This document shows positions 52,620 to 61,704 of a stretch of 64,000 nucleotides of DNA, piece by piece. Position 1 is the first letter of the stretch; every line of letters starts with the position of its first letter. Location: assembly GCF_040782645.1 (NCBI RefSeq), contig NZ_CP160403.1, forward strand, positions 868,001 to 932,000, read 5' to 3'. Origin of the DNA: Streptomyces sp. HUAS ZL42. Lineage in GTDB: Bacteria > Actinomycetota > Actinomycetes > Streptomycetales > Streptomycetaceae. The position numbers were made by a program, and so were the translations under genes. Under the pieces are notes generated by a model, which saw only the letters and a list, made by a program, of their open reading frames with translations, searched no databases and had not been told where the DNA came from.

Positions 52620-53732
52620 TCAGCCGGCGTGAAGGATCCGAAAGCGATCGGGTTCCGCGGGATCTCGGTCAACGACCTGGATCGGCGTCCAAGCCCACTG
52701 CCAAACGCTGATGCCTGGCGTGCGGGAGAACTGGATCTGCCCGCGGGTGCCTTCGACTGCGACGCGCGGCCAGGACTGGGCAGTGCGCGCCCGGTCCGCG
52801 CCGTGGGAACGCAGCACATCGGCGAGGACGGCAACCGTGTCATAGCCCTCGAAGGCGACGAAGGAGGGCGCTTCGGCCAGTCGCTCGCGGAGGGCCGTCT
52901 CGACTCGTGCGCCGAGTGGGCTGAGGCGCTCGGGCAGGTAGCGCAGGAACGGGGTCGCGGTGCTGTCGTCACCGAGCAACGTCGCCCATTCGGCGAACTC
53001 CGGTTGCCCGGCCGGAGCACCGATCATGATCTCGGCGAGGCGCCGGTCGCGGCGGACGGCCCTGACGATCGACACTGCCGGCTCCGGGTGGCCGACCAGA
53101 AGAAGGAGAGCCGTCGCGTGATTGTCGACGAGTTCGTCGCACACGGCCTCAGGGGTGCGCGCGCTCATGTCGAGTTCGATGACGGTGCCGCCGTGTGGGG
53201 CGACGTGGTCCCGCAGAATGCGGGCCCCGGCTGCCCAGTAGACACTCGGCTGGGCTGCTACGGCGATTCGGCTGTGGCCCGCGCTGAGGAGGAAGTCCGC
53301 GTAGACCTGCCAGCCTCGGGACTGCGGCGGGGAGAGGCGCGCCACCCATTCCGTCGGCTGTTCGGTGAGCGCGTCAAGAACCGCTGACGAGCAGAGGAAC
53401 GGCAGGCCGAGGGCGTCGGCCCTGGCGGCAGCGGCGCGAGCGACGACGCTGTGATATTCCCCCGCCAAGGCAGCTACACCCAGGCGAGCCAATTCATCTA
53501 CGGCAGCGGCGGCTTTCTGTGGATCGGCCGCGGTGTCTCGGACCACCAGCTCGAGTGGTCTTCCTGCGATCCCGCCTGCGTCATTGACTTCGCGAACGGC
53601 CAGCTCGAGTCCGGCGAGCAGGTGTTGGCCTGCCTCGACCCAGCCAGGCCGAGTCAGCGGAGCGAGAGCGCCGATCTGGACGGATGATCCGTCAGTCCGC
53701 TCCACTCCAGGTGACGTTGGTGGCGTATTCAT
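52620..53732 (-). CDS. Type I periplasmic-binding-fold protein without export signal
   Basis: From the ATG at 53732 (MNTPPTSPGVERTD) the protein has 370 residues. It matches branched-chain amino acid ABC substrate-binding proteins (Peripla_BP_6): IGALAPLTRPGWVEAGQHLL, VNDAGGIAGRPLELVVRDT, FVAFEGYDTVAVLADVL. No signal peptide or lipobox precedes it, unlike transport receptors, and no permease or ATPase gene is nearby. The C-terminus WQWAWTPIQVVDRDPAEPDR also fits the amide-sensor AmiC-like type. It may be a cytosolic ligand sensor or an orphan; the ligand is unknown. Confidence 0.8.
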   Translation of the reverse strand: MNTPPTSPGVERTDGSSVQIGALAPLTRPGWVEAGQHLLAGLELAVREVNDAGGIAGRPLELVVRDTAADPQKAAAAVDELARLGVAALAGEYHSVVARAAAARADALGLPFLCSSAVLDALTEQPTEWVARLSPPQSRGWQVYADFLLSAGHSRIAVAAQPSVYWAAGARILRDHVAPHGGTVIELDMSARTPEAVCDELVDNHATALLLLVGHPEPAVSIVRAVRRDRRLAEIMIGAPAGQPEFAEWATLLGDDSTATPFLRYLPERLSPLGARVETALRERLAEAPSFVAFEGYDTVAVLADVLRSHGADRARTAQSWPRVAVEGTRGQIQFSRTPGISVWQWAWTPIQVVDRDPAEPDRFRILHAG

Positions 53733-54021
53733 GCGTCGGCGTCTCCCGCGGGACGATTCGGTTGCGGTCCGCCCGGATCGCAGAGTGGCAAGGCCCGGTG
53801 GCACGCGTTCATCTCATCTCGCCGTGGCGGGCGCACCTGGGTGACCATGCCGGACATTGCATCCATGACCATCGCCGACAGGCAACCGGTTATTCGTTCG
53901 TTGAGCTGCCGGGCTTCAAGAGACTTCATCTGACGAACGCTCGCTGCTCCGACGGCCGTGACCAGGGGCTGCTCAGCGGGTTGGTACTCTCCGCATCTAC
54001 GGCGATGAGGGGTGGGCGATC

Positions 54022-54408
54022 GTGGCAGCGGGGCCGTCGAGTCCTCCGAGACCCTCGTTCAGGGGAATCGGGTTCGGCACCCTCTTCGGGGGGCTGACCG
54101 CAGTGGTGTCCGTCACCACTGTCGGGAGGATCTGGGCTGCTTGTGACATCGGCGGCAATGCAGCGGCCAACAGCATGACGTTGCTCCTCCTCGCCCCTCT
54201 CATATGGATCGCCGCTTCGGCCCCGTGGGTGATCCTGCATCGCACCCTCGGAAGACGTCATCGAGGGGCAGCGCTGACCGCAGGGATCGTCTTCACCCTG
54301 TGGTTCACCTGGTTCCTCGTGACATGGCTCGGCATGCCGGACTCCTACCCGGCCCCCAGGTGCCCGGGTAACGTCCCGCCCTGGTGGCCGGGCTTCATCC
54401 CCTCATGA
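54022..54408 (+). CDS. Small membrane protein
   Basis: The GTG at 54022 gives 128 residues with three membrane helices (GTLFGGLTAVVSVTTVGRIW, MTLLLLAPLIWIAASAPWVI, GIVFTLWFTWFLVTWLGM) and two Cys near the outside loops. The tail is Pro/Trp-rich (PPWWPGFIPS). No family is recognised. The gene is isolated and converges with the betaine-binding protein gene on the other strand (stops 49 bp apart). Confidence 0.6.
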   Translation: MAAGPSSPPRPSFRGIGFGTLFGGLTAVVSVTTVGRIWAACDIGGNAAANSMTLLLLAPLIWIAASAPWVILHRTLGRRHRGAALTAGIVFTLWFTWFLVTWLGMPDSYPAPRCPGNVPPWWPGFIPS

Positions 54409-54457
54409 CCGCGCAACGTCAGCCGTGAGCGATGTCGACAGATCCTCTCGGCCCGTC

Positions 54458-55429
54458 CTATCCGAGCCAGGCCTTGACCTTGTCCGGGTTCGCCTCGACC
54501 CACTTCTTCGCCGCCGCCTCCGGTGTCATCTTGTCCACCGCGATGTACTTGGCGACGGTGTTCTGGTCGTCGTTCGTCCAGTTGAAGTTCTTCACCAGGT
54601 CGTAGGCCGGGCTGCCGGACTTCGCGAAGCGGGTGGCGACGATCTTGTCGAGGTCGAATTCCTGATAGTCGCAGGCGACCTTCGCCGGGTCGGTGTCGCA
54701 GCCTGCCGTGTGCTTGGGCAGATCGACGTGGACGAGCGGCACCTCCGAGAAGAACCACTGTGGCTCGTAGAAGTAGCCGATCACCCACTTCTTGTTCTTC
54801 TCGGCGTCCCGGAATGCCTGGATCAGCGCGGTCTCACTGCCCGCGTACACCACCTTGAAGTTCAGTTTCAGGTTCTTCACCAGGGCCTCGTCGTTGGTCT
54901 GGTACGACGGGTCGCCGTCGAGGAGTTGGCCCTTGGTACCCGATTCGGAGGTCTTGAAGTTCGAGGCGTACTTGTTGAGGTTCTTCCAGTTCGTGATGTC
55001 CGGGTACTTCTTCACGATCCACGGGGGGAGGTACCAGCCGATGATGCCCTTGTTGCCGGTCGCCCCGAGGTCGACCGCGGTCTTCTGCTGGGTGATGTAT
55101 TTCCTCTTCAGGTCCTCGTGGCCCCAGTTCTCGAGGATGGCGTCGATCTCGCCCGTCTCCAACCCCTGCCAGCCGATTTCCGCCTTCAGGTCCTTCTTGA
55201 CGACCTTGCAGCCGAGTTCCTTCTCCGCGACGTAGCCGACGACCGCCGCGTCCGCCTCGTAGCCCACCCAAGGGTTGACCGCGAGGTTGAAGGTGCCGCA
55301 CTTGCCCGAGCTGCCGCCCCCCGCGGCGGAGTCCTCGCCGATCTTCGCGCCGCCGCAGGCGGTCAGGGTGAGACCGAGTACGGCCATCCCCGCCGCGCCG
55401 GAACGCCACCGTCTTGCTTGCTTTGCCAT
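54458..55429 (-). CDS. Glycine-betaine/proline-type ABC substrate-binding lipoprotein
   Basis: The ATG at 55429 gives 323 residues. A lipoprotein signal with lipobox GLTLTACGG (Cys near 25) anchors it outside the membrane. The OpuAC domain follows (FNLAVNPWVGYEADAAVVGY, GLETGEIDAILENWGHEDLK). Trp/Tyr residues (PPWIVKKYP, YEPQWFF) could cage a quaternary ammonium group. No permease or ATPase gene accompanies it. It lies 62 bp downstream of the FGE gene in the sulfatase operon, so its ligand may be a sulfate ester or a betaine released from one, for example choline or its derivatives; this is inference. Confidence 0.88.
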   Translation of the reverse strand: MAKQARRWRSGAAGMAVLGLTLTACGGAKIGEDSAAGGGSSGKCGTFNLAVNPWVGYEADAAVVGYVAEKELGCKVVKKDLKAEIGWQGLETGEIDAILENWGHEDLKRKYITQQKTAVDLGATGNKGIIGWYLPPWIVKKYPDITNWKNLNKYASNFKTSESGTKGQLLDGDPSYQTNDEALVKNLKLNFKVVYAGSETALIQAFRDAEKNKKWVIGYFYEPQWFFSEVPLVHVDLPKHTAGCDTDPAKVACDYQEFDLDKIVATRFAKSGSPAYDLVKNFNWTNDDQNTVAKYIAVDKMTPEAAAKKWVEANPDKVKAWLG

Positions 55430-55491
55430 GATCCTGCTCCTTGTGCGCCGGGCGTATCGCGTCGTTGTCCGAGTGATGGAGTCGAAAGGGG

Positions 55492-56382
55492 TCACGTCAT
55501 GTCCAGGGCGCACCGGAACCCCACGTTGCCGGTTGCGGAGTCCGGGAACAGGCCCTGCCGCGCGGCGACCCGGTACCGGCGGCAGTAGGACGCATGACAG
55601 AGGTAGGAGCCGCCCTTGGTGACGCGCTGCTGTCCGCCGAGGGAGGGGGAGAAGGGGTCCTCGCACCATTCCCAGACGTTGCCGGTGGCGTTGTACAGAC
55701 CGAAGCCGTTGGGCTCGAAGGCGTCCACCGGACAGGTGCCGTACCAGCCGTCGGCTGTCGGGTGCCGGTTCGGGAAGTCGCCCTGCCACACGTTCATCCG
55801 GGGGCGGCCGGCAGGCTCGAACTCGTCGCCCCAGGGAAACACCTTGGCGTGCAGTCCCCCTCGGGCGGCGCGTTCCCATTCGGCCTCGGTGGGCAGGCGT
55901 TTGCCGGCCCAGGCGCAGTAGGCGCGGGCGTCGTCGAAGTCGACGTGGACGACCGGATGATCCGCCCGGTCCTCCCAGGTGGAGTGCGGTCCGTCGGGGC
56001 GGCGCCAGTCCGCCCCTTCGACCTGTCGCCACCAGGGCGCGCCCACCACGCCCCGGGTCGGCGGGAAGTCGTCCGGGAGCAGACCGGCGAAGACGAACGA
56101 CCAGCCGGCCCGCTCGGCGGAGGTGCGGTATCCGGTGTCGGAGGTGAAGCGTGCGAACTGGGCGTTGGACACCGTGCAGGCGTCCATCCAGAACGCGTCG
56201 ACGTACACCGTGCGCACCGGGCCCTCCCCGTCGGCCGGGTAGGCGAGCGGGTCCTCGCTGCCCATGAGGAACTCGCCTGCGGGGACCCCCACCATGTCCT
56301 CGGGTGTTGCCCGGCGGCCGGCTGAGGGCTGGGCTGCCGCCCGTCCCGCGCCCTGGCCGCCGGGCGGCGTGCAGCAGCTCAC
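55492..56382 (-). CDS. Formylglycine-generating enzyme
   Basis: The 296-residue protein has the FGE-sulfatase fold from MVGVPAGEFLMGSEDPLAYP onward, with KRLPTEAEWERAARGG, NATGNVWEWCEDPF and the C-terminal SYLCHASYCRRYRVAARQG. The two Cys, C262 and C267, are five residues apart exactly as the copper-binding pair C272/C277 of the Streptomyces coelicolor enzyme, which separates true FGE from EgtB-like relatives. It oxidises the Cys of CxPxR in sulfatases to formylglycine in the cytosol. Its start overlaps the sulfatase stop (ATGA), so it is made with its substrate. Confidence 0.95.
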   Translation of the reverse strand: MSCCTPPGGQGAGRAAAQPSAGRRATPEDMVGVPAGEFLMGSEDPLAYPADGEGPVRTVYVDAFWMDACTVSNAQFARFTSDTGYRTSAERAGWSFVFAGLLPDDFPPTRGVVGAPWWRQVEGADWRRPDGPHSTWEDRADHPVVHVDFDDARAYCAWAGKRLPTEAEWERAARGGLHAKVFPWGDEFEPAGRPRMNVWQGDFPNRHPTADGWYGTCPVDAFEPNGFGLYNATGNVWEWCEDPFSPSLGGQQRVTKGGSYLCHASYCRRYRVAARQGLFPDSATGNVGFRCALDMT

Positions 56383-58739
56383 TGTGCCCCCATGACGCGC
56401 CGGTGCAGTCCGCCGTCGAACTCGGACGACTCGGTGCTCTCGGCTCCCAGGTCGATGCGCACCGTGTGAATCGTGCCGGTGAACTCGTTGTCGAGGACGG
56501 GATAGTCCTCGGTCACCGGTGTGCTCAGGTCCACCCCGATGTCGAGTGTCTCGTCGAAGGAGAAGTAGTACGGGATGGTCTGCTCGACCCGTCCGGACGC
56601 GTGCTTTTCACCGTCCACCAGGAGCACGGCGGTTCCGCCCCTGCCGAGCCCTCCGCCGTCGTAGTCGAACTCGAGCCGGATCTCGTGCCGTCCAGGTGCC
56701 AGGGCCTCGTTGCCGCGCACGGTGTACAGGCTCAAGCAGAAGTAGTTGTAGGCGTAGGCCGGTCTGCCCTCGGTGACGTACAGGGTCCAGCCGCCGAACC
56801 GGCCGCCCTGCGCGATGATCACGCCCTCGACCGCCGTCTCCGGCAGGTCGACGTCCGCGGTGATGCTGTGGGAGCGGTTCTTGACGTTGAGGGTGGTCTC
56901 CTCGGTGAACCGCCGCATTCCCGCCCGGTAGGTGATGGACGTCCGATCGCCGAGCAGATCGATGCGGCCGGCCACGGCCGGGTTCTCCCGCTCGGTGACC
57001 CGATCGTCCAGGGGGAAGACCTGGTACTTCGCCGCTTCGATCAGGAACAGGTCCTGCAACCGGCGCAACTTCTCCGGGTGTTCGGCGGCGAGGTTGTGAG
57101 CCTGGCTCCAGTCGCGGTTCACGTCGTAGAGCTCCCAGACGTCGTCGGCGAACCTCCGGTCCTTGTCCGGCAGCATCTCCCAGGGGATGCCGTGCCGGGT
57201 GACCGCCATCCAGCCGTTGTGGTAGATGCCGCGGTTGCCGCACATCTCGAAGTACTGGGTACGGCGGTGTTCGGGCGCGTGGGGGTCGGCGAGCGTCCGC
57301 TGCATGCTCGTCCCCTCGATGGGCTGCTGCGGCACGCCGTCCACACTGAACGGCGCCGGGACTCCCACGCAGTCCAGGATCGTCGGAAGTACGTCGATCA
57401 CGTGCGAGAACTGGTGACGCAGCCCGCCACGCTCGGGGACCCCCCGCGGCCAGTGCAGGATCATGCCGTCCCGGGTGCCGCCGAAGTGCGAGGCCACCTG
57501 TTTGGTCCACTGGTAGGGGGTGTTGAGCGCCAGCGCCCATCCCGCCGGGGCGATCGGGTAGCTGAGCGGGCCGCCGATCTCGTCGAGGTGGTCGATCATC
57601 TCTTCCGGATCGTCCACCACGCCGTGCCCCAGCCGGTGCTCGACGATCGTCCCTTCGATGCCGCCCTCGCCCGAGGCGCCGTTGTCGCCGAGGATGTAGA
57701 TGAAGAGGGTGTTGTCCAGCTCGCCCAGTTCTTGCAGCGCGTCGACGAACCTGCCGACCTGCACGTCGGCGTGTTCGGTGAACGCGGCGAACGTCTCCAT
57801 GAACCTGGCCGCCAGACGGCGCCGGCTGTCGGTGAGTTCGTCCCAGTGGGGCACACCCTCGGCCCAGGGCGCGAGTTCTGCCTCCGGGGAGACGACGCCG
57901 AGTTCCTTCTGCTTCTGCAGGGTCACTTCGCGCTGCCGGTCCCAGCCGTGGTCGAACCGTCCGCGGTACTTCTCCTGCCACTCGGGGCCGATGTGCAGCG
58001 GAGCGTGCGCGGCGCCCAACGCGAGGTAGGTGAAGAAGGGCCGGTCCGGAGTCAGCGTGCGCTGGGTGCGCACCCAGTCGATGGCGTGGTCGACGAGGTC
58101 CTCGGACAGGTGGTAGCCGTCCTCCGGCCGGCGGTCCGGCTCGATGGGGGTGGTGCCCTGGTACAGCAGCGGATACCAGTGGTTCATCTCGGCACCCATG
58201 AACCCGTAGAAGGTGTCGAACCCCTCCCCCGTCGGCCATCGGTCGAACGGCCCCACCGCGCTGATCTCCCGCGGAGGCGTCTGATGCCACTTGCCGAAGG
58301 CGGCCGTGCTGTAGCCGTTGCCCTGCAGGATCTGCGCCATGGTCGCCGCGCTGCGCGGCCGGAACCCGTTGTATCCGGGGGCCGCGGTGGTCATCTCGGT
58401 CGTGCCGCCCATGCCGACCGAGTGGTGGTTGCGCCCGGTCAGCAGGGCCTGCCGGGTCGGCGAGCACAGGGCCGTCACGTGAAATCGGGTGTAGCGCAGC
58501 CCGTTGTCCGCGAGTCGTTCAGCGGCCGGCATCTCGCACGGTCCGCCGAACGCACTGGAGGTGCCGAACCCGAGATCGTCGACGAGCACGACCACCACGT
58601 TCGGTGCACCCTCGGGAGGAGGGACCGGGCCGACGGGGGTGAAGGCGGTCTCCTGGTCGTGGACGTCCATCGCGGTCGTCAGGGGCCGACGGGTGTCGGG
58701 CCGCGGAAGTATGTGCCGTCCGGCGTCGAACTCAGTCAT
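56379..58739 (-). CDS. Type I sulfatase (arylsulfatase-like)
   Basis: I start at the ATG at 58739 after GGAGAAATAC. The 786-residue protein has the metal Asp pair D54/D55 (VLVDDLGFG) and C92 in LCSPTRQALLTGRN, the CxPxR site turned into formylglycine by the enzyme encoded next. FAAFGKWHQTP-type Lys/His residues and the C-terminal beta domain (about 600-786) are present. Length fits the large arylsulfatase group of actinobacteria and proteobacteria. No signal peptide is visible, so it would act inside the cell on an imported sulfate ester. First gene of sulfatase-FGE-binding protein. Confidence 0.94.
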   Translation of the reverse strand: MTEFDAGRHILPRPDTRRPLTTAMDVHDQETAFTPVGPVPPPEGAPNVVVVLVDDLGFGTSSAFGGPCEMPAAERLADNGLRYTRFHVTALCSPTRQALLTGRNHHSVGMGGTTEMTTAAPGYNGFRPRSAATMAQILQGNGYSTAAFGKWHQTPPREISAVGPFDRWPTGEGFDTFYGFMGAEMNHWYPLLYQGTTPIEPDRRPEDGYHLSEDLVDHAIDWVRTQRTLTPDRPFFTYLALGAAHAPLHIGPEWQEKYRGRFDHGWDRQREVTLQKQKELGVVSPEAELAPWAEGVPHWDELTDSRRRLAARFMETFAAFTEHADVQVGRFVDALQELGELDNTLFIYILGDNGASGEGGIEGTIVEHRLGHGVVDDPEEMIDHLDEIGGPLSYPIAPAGWALALNTPYQWTKQVASHFGGTRDGMILHWPRGVPERGGLRHQFSHVIDVLPTILDCVGVPAPFSVDGVPQQPIEGTSMQRTLADPHAPEHRRTQYFEMCGNRGIYHNGWMAVTRHGIPWEMLPDKDRRFADDVWELYDVNRDWSQAHNLAAEHPEKLRRLQDLFLIEAAKYQVFPLDDRVTERENPAVAGRIDLLGDRTSITYRAGMRRFTEETTLNVKNRSHSITADVDLPETAVEGVIIAQGGRFGGWTLYVTEGRPAYAYNYFCLSLYTVRGNEALAPGRHEIRLEFDYDGGGLGRGGTAVLLVDGEKHASGRVEQTIPYYFSFDETLDIGVDLSTPVTEDYPVLDNEFTGTIHTVRIDLGAESTESSEFDGGLHRRVMGAQ

Positions 58740-58794
58740 GTATTTCTCCGATTCGGTGCCCGGCGGGAAATATCGCACCTCTTATCGCGGCTCA

Positions 58795-58808
58795 ATTACC
58801 GGTGTAAT
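58795..58808. promoter_or_regulatory. Palindrome upstream of the sulfatase gene
   Basis: ATTAC (58795-58799) and GTAAT (58804-58808) with spacer CGGT form an exact inverted repeat 56 bp upstream of the sulfatase start, where an operator overlapping the promoter is expected. Confidence 0.5.
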
Positions 58809-58930
58809 GCGGCTGGACTTCAGCGGGCCCGGGAATTCCTCTGCCTGCGATGCAGCCAAAGTGTCAGTCGTCGCCGAGGCCGGTCAACAAGGCGCCTTGA
58901 ATTCGCGCGAACCGGTTTTGAATGAAGGCG

Positions 58931-58945
58931 ATAGAAAACTTCTAT
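58931..58945. promoter_or_regulatory. LysR-type box between regulator and sulfatase operon
   Basis: ATAGAA (58931-58936), AAC, TTCTAT (58940-58945) is a perfect inverted repeat with the T-N11-A form typical of LysR binding sites. It lies 15 bp past the LysR stop and about 190 bp before the sulfatase gene on the same strand. Confidence 0.6.
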
Positions 58946-58959
58946 ACCTGCAGGGGGCG

Positions 58960-59841
58960 TCAGTCCTGGGCGGGTGACGACGCCAGGTCCACGAACGCCT
59001 GGGCGGCGGGCGAGAGCGGGCCCGACCGCCAGACCAGCCGGCCGTGGCGCAGCAGTCGCGGACGATGCGACAGCATCCGGGCCCCGCGCAGCGCGGCGTC
59101 CTGGGCCATGGAGGCAGGCAGCAGGGCGGCGCCGACGCCGGAGAGGACCAGCGGCACGATCATCGCGCGGTGCGCGGTCTCCACCGCGATCCGCGGTGCG
59201 ACGCCCAGCGCGGTGCATACGTCGTCCACCGCAGCCCGGGTTTCCGTGCCCGGAGGTGTGACGATCAGGTCCAGCGCGGCCAGTTCACGCGAGGTGATGG
59301 TGTCGCCCGCCGGATGCGGGTGGTCAGCGGGCAGCACGACGTGCATCTCCTGCTCCGGCAGGTCGATCCCGCGCAGATCCGCCGTGGGCACCGAGGCGTC
59401 GACGAGACCGAGTTCGCACTGTCCGGCCGTGACCATCTGCGCCACGGCGGGTCCCCGCTCCGGGTCGACCACGCGCACGGAGACCTTCGGATGTGCGCGG
59501 TGGAAGCGCCCCAGCATGCCGGCCAGTGGGTCGACCGAAAGGGTCGTCTGCGACACGATGTCGAGCCGGCCGCCGCTGACCCCGAGGACTTCCCGGACCA
59601 GGGAACTGGCCGTGGACAGGTCGCGCAGGACCTGCTGGGCGGGCCGGACCAGCGCCTCACCCGCAGCGGTGAGGGCGACTCCGTGCGGGAGACGGTGAAA
59701 GAGTTTTCCGCCGAATTCGCGTTCCAGGGACCGGATCGCATGGGACAGTGAGGGCTGTGCGACATGGAGCGCAATGGCCGCGGCGGTGAATCCGCCGTGC
59801 TCGACCACGCCGATGAAATACTCCAGCTGGCGTCGTTCCAT
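58960..59841 (-). CDS. LysR-family regulator of the sulfatase operon
   Basis: The ATG at 59841 (MERRQLEYFIGVVEHGGFTA) gives 293 residues. The helix-turn-helix reads AAAIALHVAQPSLSHAIRSL, then EREFGGKLFHRLPHGVALT. The effector domain (about 90-290) contains ISQTTLSVDPLAGML-type and CELGLVDASVP segments. It lies directly upstream of, and on the same strand as, the sulfatase operon. A perfect T-N11-A box is in between, so it is the likely activator of sulfate-ester use, as CysB/CbI-like and sulfatase LysR proteins are elsewhere. The inducer is unknown. Confidence 0.92.
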   Translation of the reverse strand: MERRQLEYFIGVVEHGGFTAAAIALHVAQPSLSHAIRSLEREFGGKLFHRLPHGVALTAAGEALVRPAQQVLRDLSTASSLVREVLGVSGGRLDIVSQTTLSVDPLAGMLGRFHRAHPKVSVRVVDPERGPAVAQMVTAGQCELGLVDASVPTADLRGIDLPEQEMHVVLPADHPHPAGDTITSRELAALDLIVTPPGTETRAAVDDVCTALGVAPRIAVETAHRAMIVPLVLSGVGAALLPASMAQDAALRGARMLSHRPRLLRHGRLVWRSGPLSPAAQAFVDLASSPAQD

Positions 59842-60016
59842 CGCGTCTCCGTCAGGTCTCCGTGCATCCCGGGGCCACCGCACGTCCCGGTCGGGCGAGC
59901 GACGGGATCAGTGTCTCCCGATCCGGCCGCGTCGGTGATCCATACCCGCGGTCGGCACTTGCTGTGTTGCCCCGGGTCCGGCTCCGCTTGTCGGAGCGCC
60001 CCGATACGGTCGGCGT

Positions 60017-60423
60017 ATGAGAGCTACGGGAACCTTTACCGTCACAGCGTTCGTGCCGGCTGAGCTGAAGCCCGAGCCGGCCGTGTCCACGGGGCTGCCG
60101 GTCGGTGTCGCGACGATGGAGAAGCATTTCGAGGGAGAGGTCACCGGTCGCTCGGCAACCTTGTTCACCGCAGCGTTCGACCAGGCGACAGGCGTCGGTA
60201 CCTATGTGGCCATGGAGTCGTTCGAAGGCTCGCTGCATGACCGGAGGGTTGCTTCAACTTCGTGCACTCGGCGACGACGTCCGGCAGCGACCGCACCGCG
60301 GAGTTCTTCACCATTGTGCCCTCGAGCGGCACCGGCGAGCTGGCTGGGATCGTCGGCGCCGGTGGGATGGCCATTGACGCCGACGGCACGCATCGCATCT
60401 GGTTCGACTACCAACTCGCCTGA
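60017..60423 (+). pseudogene. DUF3224-family pseudogene (frameshift)
   Basis: The ATG at 60017 starts MRATGTFTVTAFVPAELKPE, then FEGEVTGRSATLFTAAFDQA and YVAMESFEGSLHDR, a DUF3224 beta-barrel protein. After about codon 76 (near 60245) this frame degenerates. The next frame gives FNFVHSATTSGSDRTAEFFT, then GELAGIVGAGGMAIDADGTH and IWFDYQLA with a stop at 60421-60423, the expected C-terminus. A single indel therefore splits an otherwise intact gene of about 135 codons. DUF3224 function is unknown. A recent mutation or a sequencing error are both possible. Confidence 0.85.
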
Positions 60424-60454
60424 ACGGCCAGGAGCGGTACGGAGCTGCCCGGGA

Positions 60455-60899
60455 TCACGGCCGGGCCCGGTCGTCGCGCGCCGCGACGCCTCGGACGGCG
60501 TCCAGCAGGGTGTCCCAGGACTGCTGGAACCTGCGGATGCCCTCCGTTTGGAGAGCGTCCACGACAACGGCGTACCGGATGCCCAGTTCCTCAACGGCAT
60601 TGAGGTCGGCCCGGGCCTGCTCATAGGTGCCGGTGATGGTGTTGCCGGTGATCTCACCGTGGTCGGCGACAGCATTCAGGGTGGCCTCCGGCATGGTGTT
60701 CACGGTGTTCGGTGCCACCAGCTCGTCGACGTACATCGTGCCCTGCCGCGCAGCGCCGTGGCCTGCGGGGTGCCCAGGGCGTCCACCGTTTGTCGATCTC
60801 GGAGTCGAGCCGGGAGACGAAGAAGGACGCCACCGAGTGAATCCTCGAAATGTCCAGGCCCTTGGCCTTCGCCTTCTCGAGCCCCGCCAGTGCAGCGGG
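60455..60899 (-). pseudogene. Transaldolase pseudogene (5' loss, internal deletion, frameshift)
   Basis: The minus strand reads [20 protein letters not shown] and [15 protein letters not shown], then, after a frame change, [13 protein letters not shown]. It then jumps directly to [20 protein letters not shown] and the normal C-terminus (EQARADLNAVEELGIRY). These are transaldolase segments that in an intact protein of about 370 residues are separated by roughly 100 residues. The N-terminal half with the Schiff-base Lys region is missing. Transaldolase belongs to the pentose phosphate pathway. It is joined at about 60899 to a sugar-binding-protein remnant. Confidence 0.88.
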
Positions 60900-61704
60900 T
60901 GGCTCCGAAGCCGGACGGCGGGTACTTCCCCCAGAGCTTCTGGTACGCCTCGCGGTATCCCTTGGGGTCCCAGGAGGACGTGCCGCCGCTGTTGTCGGCC
61001 GTGGTGATGTGGACCGGGGCGACGTAGCCGCTGGCGGGCTTGCCCGCGAAGGCGCGGTTGAACTCGTCGACCATCTGCCAGCCCTGCTCGGACAGCGGCT
61101 CGGGAACCGTCGCCGTCTGGAACTGCTTGCTGTTGATGCGCTGGAAGGCGGACGGGTCGCCGTCTCCCGCGCCGATGTTGAAGGTGGCTCCGTTGCCCCG
61201 CTTGCCCGCCGCGCGCAGGGACGGAGCCGCGTCGGCGAAGTACAGGTCGTTGACGGCTGCGGAGTTGGTCCACTTGGTGCCGAAACGGGACAGCAGCGCG
61301 GACACCTCTTGCGGCGTGCGGTTACTGGCGTCGGCGATGGGGATGTTGGACGTCGTGAGGACCTTGACGTCGGAGCAGGTGGCGAGTTCCTTCTCGATCA
61401 GGTCCGACTTGCCCTTGGCGAAGGGTATGGAGGCGTCGGTGAACACCACGACGCCGGCGCGGCCGTTGGACTGGCTGATGACCCAGTCCGCGCTGATCTT
61501 GGCGACGTCCTGGACCCTTGTGGTGACGTTGCTGAAGAGCTTCGGGTCCGTACTGGGGCCGGGGGCGTCCACCGCCTGCCACCCGATGAGCGGGATACCG
61601 GCGGAGTTCGCCTGGGCGACCTGCTGCGCGGTGGACTTGGGGTCGAAGCCGGACAGCACGATGCCGTCGGGCTTGACGGCGCCGGCCTGGCAGCCCGATC
61701 TCAC
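60900..61704 (-). pseudogene. Sugar ABC substrate-binding protein remnant (N-terminus deleted)
   Basis: The minus frame encodes the Peripla_BP_4-type fold from VKPDGIVLSGFDPKSTAQQV through GIPLIGWQAVDAPGPSTDPK, NGRAGVVVFTDASIPFAKGK to [20 protein letters not shown] and LWGKYP, then runs into transaldolase sequence. About 100 N-terminal residues, including the signal peptide, are lost. The remaining frame begins inside the IclR stop codon (GTGA at 61701-61704). Such binding proteins import ribose-like sugars. Without export signal it is presumably dead. The IclR gene upstream may once have controlled this sugar locus. Confidence 0.85.

Noticed and set aside
56304..58925. 873-residue plus-strand frame opposite the sulfatase
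   Set aside because: Shadow of the sulfatase and FGE genes, whose catalytic motifs are on the minus strand.
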